DNA of 64,000 nt from assembly GCA_029204045.2 (NCBI GenBank), contig CM055066.1:47836745-47900744 (forward strand), in the 5' to 3' direction. Below, piece after piece: positions 11,710-23,630 of the stretch. The notes below the pieces were generated by a model. The model made no database searches. It was not told the origin of the DNA and saw nothing but the letters and a program-made list of their open reading frames with translations. How positions within the stretch are numbered: position 1 is the first letter of the stretch; each line of letters begins with the position of its first letter. This DNA comes from Tillandsia leiboldiana (Eukaryota; Streptophyta; Magnoliopsida; Poales; Bromeliaceae). The position numbers and the translations under genes are program-made.

Positions 11710-14320
11710 ACAGGGAACTCCCCTAACCTTTTCCAAATTGCATGTTATATATATATATATTAAAACTCACTAATTAAGCCACTTTGCTAAAATCGATGCT
11801 CGATCGGAGCCATAATTACTTCACACTTCCGGAAAGGCTGATTTGGCACCGGAAGCCACCGACTTGAAACGAGAGCCACTGGACCAGCCAGGACAGCGTC
11901 GGGAATAACCAGAGACAGGTAACAAGATCCATTCATCATTCTATTACATCGAAGTACGCGAAACTCGCGCCGGAAGCCGTTAAACCGACGATTTCGCTGA
12001 TTTACGGTACGTTAACCAATTCCCGCTCAACGAAGACCAACGGACCTCTAACAAAAAGCTTAGAGATCACATACACACTGTCCAAGATAGTCCACAAAGT
12101 CACATTTGCAACTTGGTCCTTAGTGTTCTTTAAAATTGCATAAATACACTAATTTAAACACTGTTTCGGTTCGTTCTCACAATCCGGGAGGTTTTAACCT
12201 ACGCTGTAAATTCCAGTAGATAGATCTCGACGCAAGCTAACCCGTGCTCACTAGTTTGAGTGGACACGAAGCCCAAAAACACAATCGGGTCCATGATTAC
12301 ATAGTTCACAATAGCTTGGTTTACCACACTCACCTAATTACCTGATCAACTCAATATAAAGCATGAGAATCTTGTTTATTAGGGCCTACAGAGTCTAGGG
12401 CTCACCTCAGGTGCGACGCATACCGGCCGGAAAGATCGTCGGAGCACGGTGGTTGAGGCGACAATCTTGCTAGAGCTCGGGTTAGGCCGAAGCTTGATCA
12501 AGTTGTGTTCAAGCTTGGAGCAGAGGCAAGCAGCAGCAAGAGTACACTCACAGAGGTGGCTCGGTCGCGGTCAGACTCAACGCCGGCGGCCGGAGGCGGC
12601 GGCTGGCCGGAGATGGACCAACAAACACTATAATGAACAAGGTTGGGACAACTTAGCATACAGAGGCTTTTGGGCCAAAACAACTTGATGCGGGATCTCT
12701 ATAAGGTCACTAAGGCTTACCTTGGTGGTCGACTGGCGACTGAAAGCGGCGGCGGCGGCCGGAGACCGAGCTCGGGCAACCTTGGGTGCAACAATGAAAG
12801 GTATGTTTTTCCACGATAAACTTCGCATGCAAATACATGGGAAGCTTTCAACCCATCCCAAGGAACATACCTGGGTGGTCGGATGGCGGCTAGAGGCGGC
12901 GGAGGTGACCGGCGGCCAAGCTCGATCAAGCTCGATGCTCACTAATGGTGGATTCCCAACCGAGGGTCTTTAGTTCCAACAACTTGCACCAAGTGACTCC
13001 CCCCGGTGCAGTGGAGCTTGCCAAGGGGGTGGCCGGCGGTGCGGGGCAGCGGCGGCGCCGGGCGGTGGAGTTCGGCCAGGAAGAAGGCAACCCGAACCTA
13101 GGGCACACTCAATCCGGCTCGATCCTCAACCCTTGGTCCTCAGACTTTGTGGAGAGGTTGCAGTCGACCAGAGGAAGAATTCCAACGTGGCAGATCTTGG
13201 TTTCTACGGCCGGATGGAGCCCGCGCACGGATCTGGCCAAAACTGGGTTTCCGGCGGCTTGGTTGCCCCCGCCGGTTAACCGGAGCACAGCTGGCCTCGG
13301 GACTTCACAGAGATGATCCTCTCGGCGTCAGAAGATGATTGGTTGGGTTCTTGGGCCAACAAAAATGAAGAAAAGAGATGATCTTACCTCGTCGGGAAAG
13401 AGGAAGAAGAAGAAGTCCTCCGCCGGCGGCGCACGGCGGAGCAGGGCGTCGGGGACACCTCGGCTGGGTCTCTCAGGCACAGAGGAGGTCCCAGAAGAGG
13501 TCTGGTGAATTATGGAGTCCTCTCGTTGCTTCCTACTCCAACCCAACCGAGATCAAGGCTTCCTCTTTGCTTCTTTGTCTTCTCCGGCGAGGAGAGGCGG
13601 CAGCCGGCGGCGTAACCGACGATGAGAAAGCAGAGGGAGATGAAGAGGCTGGTGGAGGCGGCTAGTGCTAGGGTTTCTGGATTTAGGGTTGCAAAGAACC
13701 CTAATGCATCTATATATACATATTGCTACAATTGCATTTTGCCCCCTCAACTCTGGATATTTAGACCTAGGTCCTTCACTGTAGCTTAATTTCGCTATTA
13801 GGACCCTCTCCAAGAATTTGCACGACTTTCGGAGCATAAAATATATGGGTCTCTATGTAATTTTTTGTATTTTCACTATTTTTCACGTTTTTCGAGGCAT
13901 TCGAGTCGCCAAACGAAAAAATGGACTTCGCCACGACGTCCGGCTCGACGAAACCTATCAGATAGCAATTTTTGTTCGTCGACTAAAAATCCAGATAAAT
14001 CGCAGATCCATAAAATACTACGATATTTACAGTTCAGCACGCTTTTCGAGGCTCTGGGTCGTCAAACGTAGATTTCGTCTACGCCATTGCGCTCGGATCG
14101 ACAAAACCGTTAAAATCGATTATTTGGATCGTCGAAACGGATTTCGAACGGTCGGTTAGGTCAACGTTGGCCGAAAAACAATTAACTTATAGGGTCACTA
14201 TTCACTTAAGTCGTCCACTGTACAACTGTATAAGTTAATACAGTCGTCGAAAAATCACTGAAATGAACTTGAACTCGATCTTATTATTTAATTCGCCTTT
14301 AAAATATCCCGATTATTACA
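11640..14320 (-). mobile_element. LTR of family B, 3'-truncated (copy B3)
   Basis: The reverse complement follows the solo LTR at 46777 from its start (TGTAATAAT at 14320 here, TGTAAGAATT there) to a point before the GGTTATCTTCGGTCC phrase. Shared marks are the GCGCAATGGCG/GAACGCAATGGC motif near 14080, the GCCGG-rich stretch at 12400-13660 and CGATTTACGG near 11999. The terminal third is replaced by the gag fragment, so the copy is broken by recombination. Flank on the right is GTTGC. GC-rich ORFs on both strands here are not kept between copies. Confidence 0.75.
13711..13718 (-). promoter_or_regulatory. Probable TATA box of LTR B3
   Basis: TATATATA, read from the minus strand, sits at the position of TATAAATA (47559-47566) in the solo B LTR. 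It is followed on the minus strand by GCATTAGGGTTC-type leader sequence. Confidence 0.45.
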
Positions 14321-14731
14321 GTTGCTTGCTTAGTTAGCAATGATAACAAAATTTTAAAAATAATAATCAAATATCAATATAAATTTTATATGGTATGACA
14401 ACTTGAATGACATTTATACAACTGTTGCAATCGTAATTTTTTCTTAGAAATTATTTCAATGGTGTTTTAAATGTGAAAATCACCATTGTTGATTAATGAT
14501 ATAACTTATTTATTATCCGAGTCAGCACATCTTTGTTATTTTTACGTTTTTTTCGTTCGTTTTGCTTCATCATTTTCTTTTTTTATTGTTCTCTTTTGTA
14601 AACCTATATGAATCCCCGTAAATTTTAGTACACGTGTTATACTTGGCTTAATTTTTGACATGTGGGACCCAACTATCAATTTTATACTCGGCCTTTAATC
14701 TATAACTGGATGAGATGCTCTACTGCTATGA
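14321..14731. other. AT-rich spacer, no recognisable gene
   Basis: About 410 bp of AT-rich sequence without ORFs. The only structure I see is a short inverted repeat, CAATGGTG and CACCATTG, at about 14457-14488. This may be old host intergenic DNA. Confidence 0.5.
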
Positions 14732-15142
14732 TCTTCTACTAGTGTTTTTTATTATTTTACTGCAACTTTCGATTGTAAAAGAATAATATTACTTGATTTT
14801 GTTACTCATTATCTTGATATTGTTGCTAAATAGTCCGCATCTTTTACGTACTCAAGTTTGCGCCTCCTTTTTCTTATTGCTCTAAGTTTTATTGTATTTG
14901 ATGCAAATAAGCCTTCTTTGTTTTTCTCTCTTTAAGTAATACTGCATGATTTGCTATTTTTTTTTTATGTTTCTTATTCTGCAGTTTCTGTTTCTATCAA
15001 TTTTTACATTTTATTCTTCTTATGCTGATACTTCTGTTATTTTTTTTTTTTTGCAAAATTTTAAAAAATGAAATTTCATAATTTTCTTATATTTATATTC
15101 TTTAAAAGTTAATCTACCCCATCGCGGGGATTACTGCACTAG
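14732..15142 (+). mobile_element. Probable non-autonomous Helitron
   Basis: The right end has the three marks of a plant Helitron 3' terminus: a GC hairpin (CCCC-ATCGC-GGGG, 15117-15129), a spacer of nine bases, then CTAG followed by T (15139-15143). A candidate left end is TCTTCTACTAG at 14732, preceded by A, giving insertion between A and T as expected. The 411-bp interior is AT-rich and encodes no helicase. The right end is the stronger half; the left end is inferred by position and the A|TC rule. Confidence 0.55.
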
Positions 15143-15203
15143 TTATATTATTATATTTTATCAATCTCTACACTGTATTTTATATTTATTTTTATTTTTT
15201 TAT

Positions 15204-15751
<548 letters not shown>

Positions 15752-16070
15752 CAGCGCCGCTTCGGCTTCCTCCTCAAGAACCTGCGCCGGAGCTGGATCC
15801 GCCGGGTCGGCGCGCTCCGATCCCTGCTCCCGCGGTGGCCGCGGTCGCGGGCGCGGGGGGTGTTCGAGAGGGCTCTGAGGGACCTGACGCTGCGGGAGAT
15901 GGTGCGGCCGGTGCTGATCCCGTGCTACGACATGGCGACGGGGGCGCCGTTCCTGTTCTCGCGGGCCGACGCGGTGGAGTCGGAGGGCTTCAACTTCATG
16001 CTGCGGGAGGTGTGCGCGGCGACGTGCGCCGGGGCGGCCGAGGGCGCCGTCGAGATGCGCTCCGTCGACG
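15752..16070 (+). pseudogene. Patatin-like phospholipase (pPLAIII type) fragment
   Basis: A GC-rich open stretch that aligns with the middle of plant class III patatin-like proteins, which act as lipid acyl hydrolases. It begins around FLLKNLRRSW, continues through VFERALRDLTLREMVRPVLI and PCYDMATGAPFLFSRADAV, then FNFMLREVCAATCA, and ends VEMRSVDG. The N-terminal oxyanion-hole glycines and the GxSxG serine are missing, as is the later catalytic DGG/DGA, so no activity is possible. A GT follows the last base (16071), matching a splice donor. After it the sequence becomes tandem repeats and then exons of an unrelated gene. There is no credible start codon. The recognisable residues are well preserved, so capture or truncation is fairly recent. 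Confidence 0.8.
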
Positions 16071-16094
16071 GTACGAGGAGGATCCTCCATCGCC

Positions 16095-16463
16095 TACATG
16101 TCTGGCCCTCTGTGATCGTCTGATGGCGCATGTTCTCTCTCATCCGGAACGCCGGAAGGCTACCGTCGCATCTCGCCTTACCGTCAAAAAACTGTAAGGC
16201 ATCTCTTTGGGTTGTCGGAACGCTTATGTGTGGCCCTCTGTAGTCGTCGGATGGCGCATGTTCTCTTTGATACCGGACGCCGGAGGGCTACCGTCGCATT
16301 TCCTCCGGTTGTCGGAATGCGCATGTGTGGGTTCTTTCTCTCCCTCTCTGATATGTGGGCTCTCTCTCTTTCTCCGTCGGAAGGCGTACGTGTGCCCTCT
16401 TTGTCTCTCCCTGGTCGTCGGATGGTGTATGTTCTCTTTGATCGCCGGTCGACTAAAAAAAGG

Positions 16464-16465
<2 letters not shown>
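16095..16465 (+). repeat. Degenerate tandem repeats between the two gene fragments
   Basis: Roughly four units of 65-130 bp share GTGTGGCCCTCTGT, GTCGGATGGCGCATGTTCTC and CGGAGGGCTACCGTCGCAT. They lie downstream of the patatin-like fragment and look like duplicated intron or untranslated sequence. Confidence 0.65.

Positions 16466-16494
<29 letters not shown>
16466..16494 (+). repeat. (CT)n microsatellite
   Basis: A run of CTCTCT about 28 bp long. Read on the other strand it gives an artificial Arg-Glu repeat. Confidence 0.9.
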
Positions 16495-16497
<3 letters not shown>

Positions 16498-16520
16498 GTA
16501 TATTTTCCCTGCAATTGCAG

Positions 16521-17261
16521 TGTCTTTTTCCCCAGTACTTGGTGTAGCAGATACAAACACCACTCTTCATGTTAAATGCGGCATATGATTCATGGCAGGT
16601 TTGCTTCATATCACTTATACTAATATATTTATAACAAGAATGTAGAGAGCATGAACTAAACAAAATTTCTTTGTTAACTCAATTTTTTTGATAATTTATT
16701 TACTTCTTTAAAATGGTGTGATTGAGCTTTATCTTGCCATTAGTAGTGGGTGAGACTAATTTTTCTGTAGATCGTAAATGTAAAATTTCTTCAAACACTT
16801 TATTTTTTTTTTTACCATGAATTCAGATAGTGAGAAGTGCATAAGTAACCAACATAGGTGCTTCTCCATTTTAGATAAAGAATATTTTGGCACCAGGTGT
16901 TGCTGATCCCCATGGTACTTGGCATGACTGTAAGCTTGATATAAAACAGTGCTCTTCGTCTGAACTTCAAATTATGCAAGGTTAGCGCTCTCCAATACAG
17001 CCAGTTGCTTTAATTGTCATGCCAGTTGCTTAGCAAATGTTTATACTATTTTAACTTCTTAGTTGGCGTTAAGACCAAGGGATTTTTCTGATTGGTTCTT
17101 AATTTGGTGTAACAGGTTTCAGAACAGAATTTCTGGATGTATTGGCTGAACTTGGAAGCTCTTCGTCTAGAGGGATGTTTACAAACTCCTGCTATGCCCA
17201 TTGCCAGACAGAGATGCAGGATTCGTGGCTCGCATCCAATTCATCCATGCTTCAAAATACT
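16521..17261 (+). pseudogene. Pectin acetylesterase (CE13 family), three exons of a broken gene
   Basis: Three exons with correct splice sites encode the central part of a plant pectin acetylesterase, a secreted enzyme that removes acetyl groups from cell-wall pectin. Exon 16521-16598 (after TTGCAG, before GTTTGC) contains QIQTPLFMLNAAYDSWQ. Exon 16875-16980 (after TTTTAG, before GTTAGC) reads NILAPGVADPHGTWHDCKLD. Exon 17116-17261 (after AACAG, before GTAAGG) has GFRTEFLDVL and NSCYAHCQTEMQDSW. Reading phase is maintained between exons 2 and 3. The first of these exons has an in-frame TAG at 16545-16547, just before QIQTP, which breaks the gene. The 5' exons, with the signal peptide and serine motif, and the last exons are absent. 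It lies in the same orientation as the patatin-like fragment. Confidence 0.85.
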
Positions 17262-17672
17262 GTAAGGCTTCTACTTCAAACTATCAAACCATAAAGCAAC
17301 TCCAAACCATTGGAGAAAGTAACGCCCCAACACCCATAGCAAGTACCTGCATATGATTGGAAAAAAATAATTAAGCACAATAAGAATTTCAGAGAAATCT
17401 GTAAGTGTGAATATCCACTATCAGTTGACTCTCAAGGGGCACTTCTTTTTTTCAAAAATATTACTGTTTCTCTCCCGCAAATCACCCGTGCACCAAGTGG
17501 TAGTGATTGTTTCCACTCTTGAGGTTGCTTTCTTTCCAAAGCCTCCTCACTGATTCACGCATGTAAAAAATCATTTATTAAATAATAATTTTTGTAAAAA
17601 GGATCTGATCATCGGATTGCTAAAAAATATAAGGTCGACTATTTCAAACTCACCTATACAGAGGACACAACC
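17262..17672. other. Truncated intron of the esterase pseudogene and flank
   Basis: It starts with a splice donor (GTAAGG) and shows no further esterase exon up to the LTR at 17673. No other feature is visible. The last five bases, CAACC (17668-17672), are the inverse of GGTTG at 51387-51391, beside the 5' end of element A3. Confidence 0.5.
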
Positions 17673-20600
17673 TGTCACGCCCCGGGGTCGAAACTGCGAC
17701 CCGGCTCGCCAACAGATCCGCCACCTATGCCAAACCCGCATAGGCGAAGCGTCCTACCTGCAAGAGAAGTACTACAGCTAAACAGATATCAGAGCTAAAA
17801 ATAAAAAGTCTGCTGTATAACTAAATCAATCACTGTACAACTGGAAATAATACAACAATGTCCGTCTCCCAAAAAGATAATCATACAATATCCTCATATA
17901 CAAACTCAGAACTCAACCGGGAGGTATCTCCAATAAATACATCAGTGTACAGGCTCTCAATACATAACAATCCTCACTACAACAGTCTCTCAAAGAAGGA
18001 AAATAAAATAACTAATCTACTGAAGCTCTCCTCTGAAGGGGTACCGCTACACTCCAACGACGGGTAGGGAACTAGCTCGCGACTCCCTCGCTCGGTCAGA
18101 AGGATCAGCAACAGGAACAACAGGAACCAGAGTAGAAGTTCCTGTGGGAAAAGACACCACGACGGGTGTGAGAACTACGTCCCAAGTAGTTCTCAGTGGG
18201 TGCCGCCAACAAGCCCGACGGTCTGCCCACTAAGTCCACTAGAGGCATAAAGTAACAAAAGCAGTGCTGTAAGGAAAGCTGGAAAAGTAAACTCTACAGC
18301 TACTATGCCTCTACCTAGATGCTCAAGGAGTGGAACAGAAAGAACATGATGCCACAACTAACTCTCATCTCTGATCACCCAATCTGAACTGACTGCCTCA
18401 TCAGGTCCAGTCAAGCCTGCGCCAACCTACTGCCGTTACGTCCCGGAGGAGCGGACTTACGTAGGACGTCCATGACTGCCAACACCAGCACAGCCAGAGG
18501 GACAAATGCAACGACAAGTCGCGATAGAAAAGCTCAATCTCACGCCGGTACACAACCCGGTCTCGCCTACTCCGGAGTGGCACTCGAGGGGAGCGACCCG
18601 CTCGAGTAAAAAGTAACCCATCTCAAGTATCTCTGTAAAGTATCTCTGTCAAGCTCAAATGTGGCTCATGCAGGCAATGATCCACGATCAAAAAGATCGG
18701 TAACTCCAAGCTCAAGCACAACTCAGTCGGAAAAAAGGACCTCGACTCGAACAGGAATAGCCCAAAACACTCTCACAGCTATGTCGGAGAACCCTCAACG
18801 ACTCAATCTGATAAATGCACGACCATGGCTGAGTCGGGAAAACCTCCACGACTCGATCTGCCAGAACCCCAAGATCCTCAAAGCTAAGTGGGAGAACCAT
18901 CTCCACCACTAAATCAGAAAAACAACCTCTAGATCACACTCTACCAACTCATAGCACAAAGTCGCATCCACTGCGAGAAACTGCCTCAACAGGCCAACAT
19001 TGCAACCACTGACACGAGGAAGGGTCCGGAAACCCCGAAAGACTAGAACCTACAATCCAAATCAAACAAGAACAGGCTTTAGGCATAGCCTCTCGTTGTT
19101 CTCGTCCCAAGAAGAAGGCAGACCTTAGAACCCAGGCCACTCGAATCATCTCGGGTGGTTAATTATAGGAAAAAGGTGACATTTCTTACTGAAGCCATCT
19201 GATCTGTAAGAAATCCATATTTAATGATTTTTAGTTCTTTTTAGGAAAACAGTTGAAACCAAGTTTTACATCTAAGCCTCGAAGAGCTAATGCCTTCGTC
19301 CAATCAAACAGGAACAGACTCAGGCGACCCTACGATGCTTGGAAGAAAATATTTGGTTGACAAAAATCATATGTGTGTCCAAAAAGGTTCTGGGTTTAAG
19401 GTCCTGCTAACACTGATCTACCGCTGCCACTAACACAGCGGCGACAGATAAAACAAGAAAATAAAACATCTCGGGACCGCCGTCTACCCAAACAGCTCCC
19501 GCTACAAATGAACAACCAACTACATCTACCAGACTCCACTCTGCTCCCAAGCACGAGTGTAACATGCATCCCACACTAAAAGATAACTCCTGACCACTCG
19601 GCCCACTACCCGGGCGAGGAAGAACACTATGTCCAGGAAAGTAGAAGTGTGGATGTCTAAAGCAGAAATAACCCTAGCCCAAGTGAGGGTTTTCTACTAG
19701 TCTGGTTACACATGCAACATATGACGGGGTGCTAGGTCAAGTTCCAATAACTATAACTTACAGATGGTAGAAAGCAAGGAGATGACAATACCATCAGATA
19801 ATACAAGGAATAGCAATTCCTACATTCTAACATGCTGTACAAGCATTTCACTATCATGCATAGTCCTACTATAGCAGATTTAAAGCACAGTCCATCAATC
19901 TTGGAGACAAGGCCACCCACCTGAAAATGCTAACTGTCCGGAGTCGCACAGCTGAGAAAGTCCAGAAACAGATATCTCTACACACCCACCAATCCAACAA
20001 TACAGGAACAGTGATCAATACCTCCTGGGTACAAAAACACGACCCAAAGTTACACTTAATTCCATAAATCCAAGCATCACAAATCTGCTGGGAACAGTCC
20101 CCTTAATGCGAAATTTTCACCTGTAAAACGAACTCCAAAAATTCCAATAAAAATATCACAGAGAGCGTCTCGTCGAGACCTTCGAAACGGGTACCTGCAC
20201 GCCCAAATCCGAGCCCCGTAGGCCGAGTTACAAATTCTACAGTACAGGTGCGCAAACACTCACAACCACACAACTGTAAACTCAAACACAGATAAAAGGG
20301 GAATAGTATACCTTCGGGCAAGCCTCAGAAAAATCCCGCAAAAATACAATGATAATCCTTGCGACGAGTAGATCCAAAAAGTGTATAGGCTCGTCTCGAT
20401 CCGACACTCGGGTGCGGAGATAAAATTCCGGCAAGGGGCCGCTGTCCAAAAACTCCACCAGAAAATAGAGGCTTAGAAATGCCTCGAAAACCGTGTCATA
20501 AACTCTGAATCCAGCAAGATGATCAACACGAAAGTCGAAGACGTACCTCTCGTGATTCCAACGCCGTAGAAATCGTCCAAAAATACTGACGGAGTAGCTC

Positions 20601-20810
20601 GGTAGACCTCTCAGATCAAACTGCGACGATAATGGGCCTCCGATGAAAAATTGCCACACTGCGCTCCGATGCCGAAGTCGTCGACGCCGCGGCTTCCAAA
20701 AAATCCGGGCCTCCGCCAGAAGATGCGCAGCACAAAGTTCTCCAACTTTGCTAAAGGGTCCAAGGGCAGGGGAGCTCGGGAAAGGGGGCAGAAAGCCCCA
20801 GCCAACAGCC

Positions 20811-20818
20811 TATTTATA
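20811..20818 (-). promoter_or_regulatory. TATA box in the A1 3' LTR
   Basis: TATAAATA on the minus strand, within GCCTATAAATAGGC, about 970 bp into the LTR. Everything from here to the LTR end (about 3.1 kb) would be transcribed R-U5 sequence. Confidence 0.65.
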
Positions 20819-20878
20819 GGCTCAGCTCGAAAGTCCAACACTTTGGACTTTTGGCCCAAGTTCCGGGCGCCCGCAGGT

Positions 20879-20927
20879 TTCGGGCGGCTACAGTGTTGGG
20901 CCCGGCCCAACACTGTGCGCGCCCGAA
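20879..20927 (-). promoter_or_regulatory. Promoter dyad in the A1 3' LTR
   Basis: Outer arms TTCGGGCG and CGCCCGAA enclose inner arms ACAGTGTTGGGCC and GGCCCAACACTGT. It lies about 60 bp upstream of the TATA box on the minus strand. It has the same layout as 52247-52295, 38261-38313 and 33416-33465. Confidence 0.7.
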
Positions 20928-21782
20928 TCAACGAGGGAGCGCCACGTGGCCCAGCACTGCTCCCCGCGCCCGGCGCACGCGCGCCCGCGAACCGCGCGAC
21001 GCCACGTGTCCCGACACGCGGACGTGCGCGGCTGCGCCCGACCAACCACGGGGCGCCACGTGGCGCCCTCCACGTCGCCCGGCAGCGCCCACGCCGCGCC
21101 CACGTGCGCGGCCGCACCGCCCGCGGCACCGTGTCGGGCACGCATCCCGAGGCAGCCGCCGCTGTCGCGTGGACCGCGCGCACCAGGACCCGCCAACCAC
21201 GCTCGGCCACGTGTCCGCACCCGGTCCACCGTGCACCTGCGCCTCTTCCGTGGACCGCGCCCGCTGAGCCGGTCAACCAGAAGGCGCCACGCGTCCTCCG
21301 CCCGGTGCACGACCTCCGCGGTGGACCGCGCGCCTCCGCCGCCGCCAACCGCCGCGCTCCGCCGCCCGCCGCCGCCGCCGGCGCCCCTCCGGCGGCCGGA
21401 ACAGTACCAAAAACCTCGAAATGCGTGTTTTCGCATCCGGACTCCGAAAAATACAAATAAATAGCCCGTTTCGATCGTTTTCGCGCGCTGAATCCAAATC
21501 CGAAGTCCAATTTGCCAAATTCCACTTCTAAAATTTGCCGAAAATTCTCGGAGAAGTGTTCTTTACTCAAATTCCGCGCTGAGTCCAATTTTAATATCCA
21601 TTTCGCGCGAAACCACATCTAAACATCCGACGGGGTCCTCCGATCACTCACGTGATCCATTATACACCCGAAGTCCATCACTTGAGTCCAAATTGGTGCA
21701 GAAACACCGCCGACAGGCCACACAGGCCTCCAGAAGCTGCTAATCGCACTGTAGAAGCCCTGCGGAGATCTGGGTCACCACA

Positions 21783-21792
21783 TCCTCCCCCA
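21783..21792 (-). other. Polypurine tract of A1
   Basis: TGGGGGAGGA on the minus strand, immediately next to the 3' LTR; primes plus-strand DNA synthesis in this class of element. Confidence 0.8.
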
Positions 21793-23630
21793 CTAAAAGA
21801 AAGTTTCGTCCTCGAAACTAGCTCAATCCAAAAGGTGCCACAAAAACAAGGGTAGGTACATAACACTGCCGTCTCCAGCTCTCAAGTCACCTGTCACTCC
21901 CCGTGATTACTCCACAACAACAACAACAACCGGTACGGCATGGCCCAAATTGCATAATTCTCTCATCTCACGAGCCAGAATTTGCAACGGCATCCCTCGT
22001 ACCACAAGTACTCGCAGATCTCAAAGGAAACGAGTCCATCACGGGCGAGGAATCCACAAGCCTAACACTCCTGAGCTGAGACGTGGAAGGAAAAGGCTGG
22101 GGGAAAAGAGAGAACAACCCACGTAGCACGCACCAAAACCGCTCCCTAGTGCCAGCTCAACCAGGCGATCCGAAACAAACCCCATACGGTCATCCAGAGG
22201 AAAGAAGCCCTAATCGGCTAGGGTCCTCGCTCAATCACTCTCGGATCCTGACCATTCGCATGGACTGCTTCACCGCAGTCTACCGTCGAAAGGGACCCTC
22301 AGGGACACAACCTCGAGCCCTATTCCGCAACGGTCCCACCCAGCGCCAGCAACGGAATCATCAAACTCAACCCCCAATAGCTCTCCGGTTCCAGGTATCC
22401 GCCACCACAGTGGCCCTATCGGGGTGATACAAAATGCTCAAGAATAACCCAATGGTAACTCCACAGCCACTATGGGAGGCATCACCAACACAAAGGTCCA
22501 TCCCCCATCTCTGGCAAAGCTGCAATCGGCGCTAGTACCAGTCTCATCATCCATTCGCCATGCTCTCCTGGCACTGCCAAATCCAAAAAGCTCCTCACCT
22601 CAACAATAAATGTTGATCTCAGCCAATCTCAAATAGCATCCACATTGGCCCGGAATTCCACCGCCGCTCCTCGGCTAACACAATGTGACCCAAGAAGGTA
22701 AGCTTCTAAAGCTAAAACTTGTATCTCAATAGCCTGGCATACAGCTTCATCCACACAGTATGGTAACACATCCACCAGTGCTCCTCATGCTCCAAGCTGC
22801 TCTGGGAGTAGATCATAATATCCCTGGAGGATCTAGTTACCAAAGCAATCAAGTACAGCTGGAGCACAATTCCTCAAACCAAAAGAGTGGCAGGGCGCTA
22901 ATCAATCCAATTGGCCTTACTAAAACATAATGCCCCTACCGTGTCCTGAACACCATCTTGGCGAAATACTCCGTCGTATGATTCCAAAATCTGTACCTGC
23001 ATCAATCGTACAACTGCCGGAGTATAATTCCATCAAAAGGTCCAGAATAATACTGGACCTATCTACACTCGACCCATAAAAGGGCCCTCACAGTCGTGTA
23101 TCAACGATGTGGCATCACCACCGTATATCAACGGCGTGGCACTAGGTCAAACAGACCCCCTCGATCCATCAGATCCTGCAACTGCGCCATCAGCTCTCAC
23201 AGCTCTACTGGCAATATCCAATGAGGTGCTGTCGAGGGTGGCGCGGTTCCCCGAACCACGCCAAACTCAATCTCTATCTCCCTAACCGGCGGCATTATCA
23301 ACAGCTCAGGTGAAATCACACCCGGAATCTCGTGGCAACAGAGATATCTTTGGGTCCCGGTGCCGCCGTAAGCACCTCTCACACTGTCGCTATAACCAGT
23401 GTGCTCTAACGACCTCAACAACCAAATCTCCTCTCGTCTGCCTCGCAGAAGGTCAAAGTCCTCTCCTTCCGCAGTCTAGCATCCTGTGGCACTGTGCCAA
23501 CCAAAACCCAAGCACTAGGTCGAAACGCCGAACTGCCAAAATTACCAATAAGTCTACCCGTATATCTCGCGGTCTCAACTGCATAGGACATAATCCACAA
23601 GGGAGCACAACCTCTGTCTCTGCTCACATT
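21793..23630 (-). pseudogene. pol: Decayed pol of A1 (RT, RNase H, integrase remnants)
   Basis: On the minus strand, fragments of a Tekay-type pol are recognisable. The RT linker reads PPVREIEIEFGVVRGTAP and then PHWILPVEL before a stop at 23197-23199. After the stop the same frame continues ELMAQLQDLMDRGV. Further on are RT palm residues resembling IYSQSSLEHEEHW, FLGHIVLA, the RNase H end ILYHPDRATVVAD, and the last integrase codons near FEDETF before the polypurine tract. The RT active-site YxDD is not recognisable and several frameshifts are present. It cannot make protein. The same stop occurs in A2 (36019) and A3 (57124). Confidence 0.8.

Larger units (their letters stand above)
17673..21782 (-). 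repeat. 3' LTR of A1
   Basis: 4,110 bp, from the inverted terminus TGTCACGCCCCGGGGTCG to GGTCACCACA. A full family A LTR: on the minus strand it starts TGTGGTGACCCAGATCTCCG. It contains TATAAATA (20811-20818), the promoter dyad (20879-20927), several CACGTG motifs between about 20940 and 21300, and a non-coding GC-rich core that gives long ORFs on both strands. Confidence 0.93.

Noticed and set aside
13378..13665. ORFs in the CCGG-rich parts of B LTRs (also near 43379, 47732 and 48027)
   Set aside because: Not maintained between LTR copies; the GC-rich leader has open frames on both strands.
16184..16663. 159-codon minus-strand ORF with an Arg-Glu repeat
   Set aside because: Antisense of a (CT)n run and intron-like repeats between gene fragments.
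17858..18067. 69-codon ORF repeated at 17858, 25008 and 55108
   Set aside because: It is the antisense of the terminal part of family A LTRs and is interrupted in A2.
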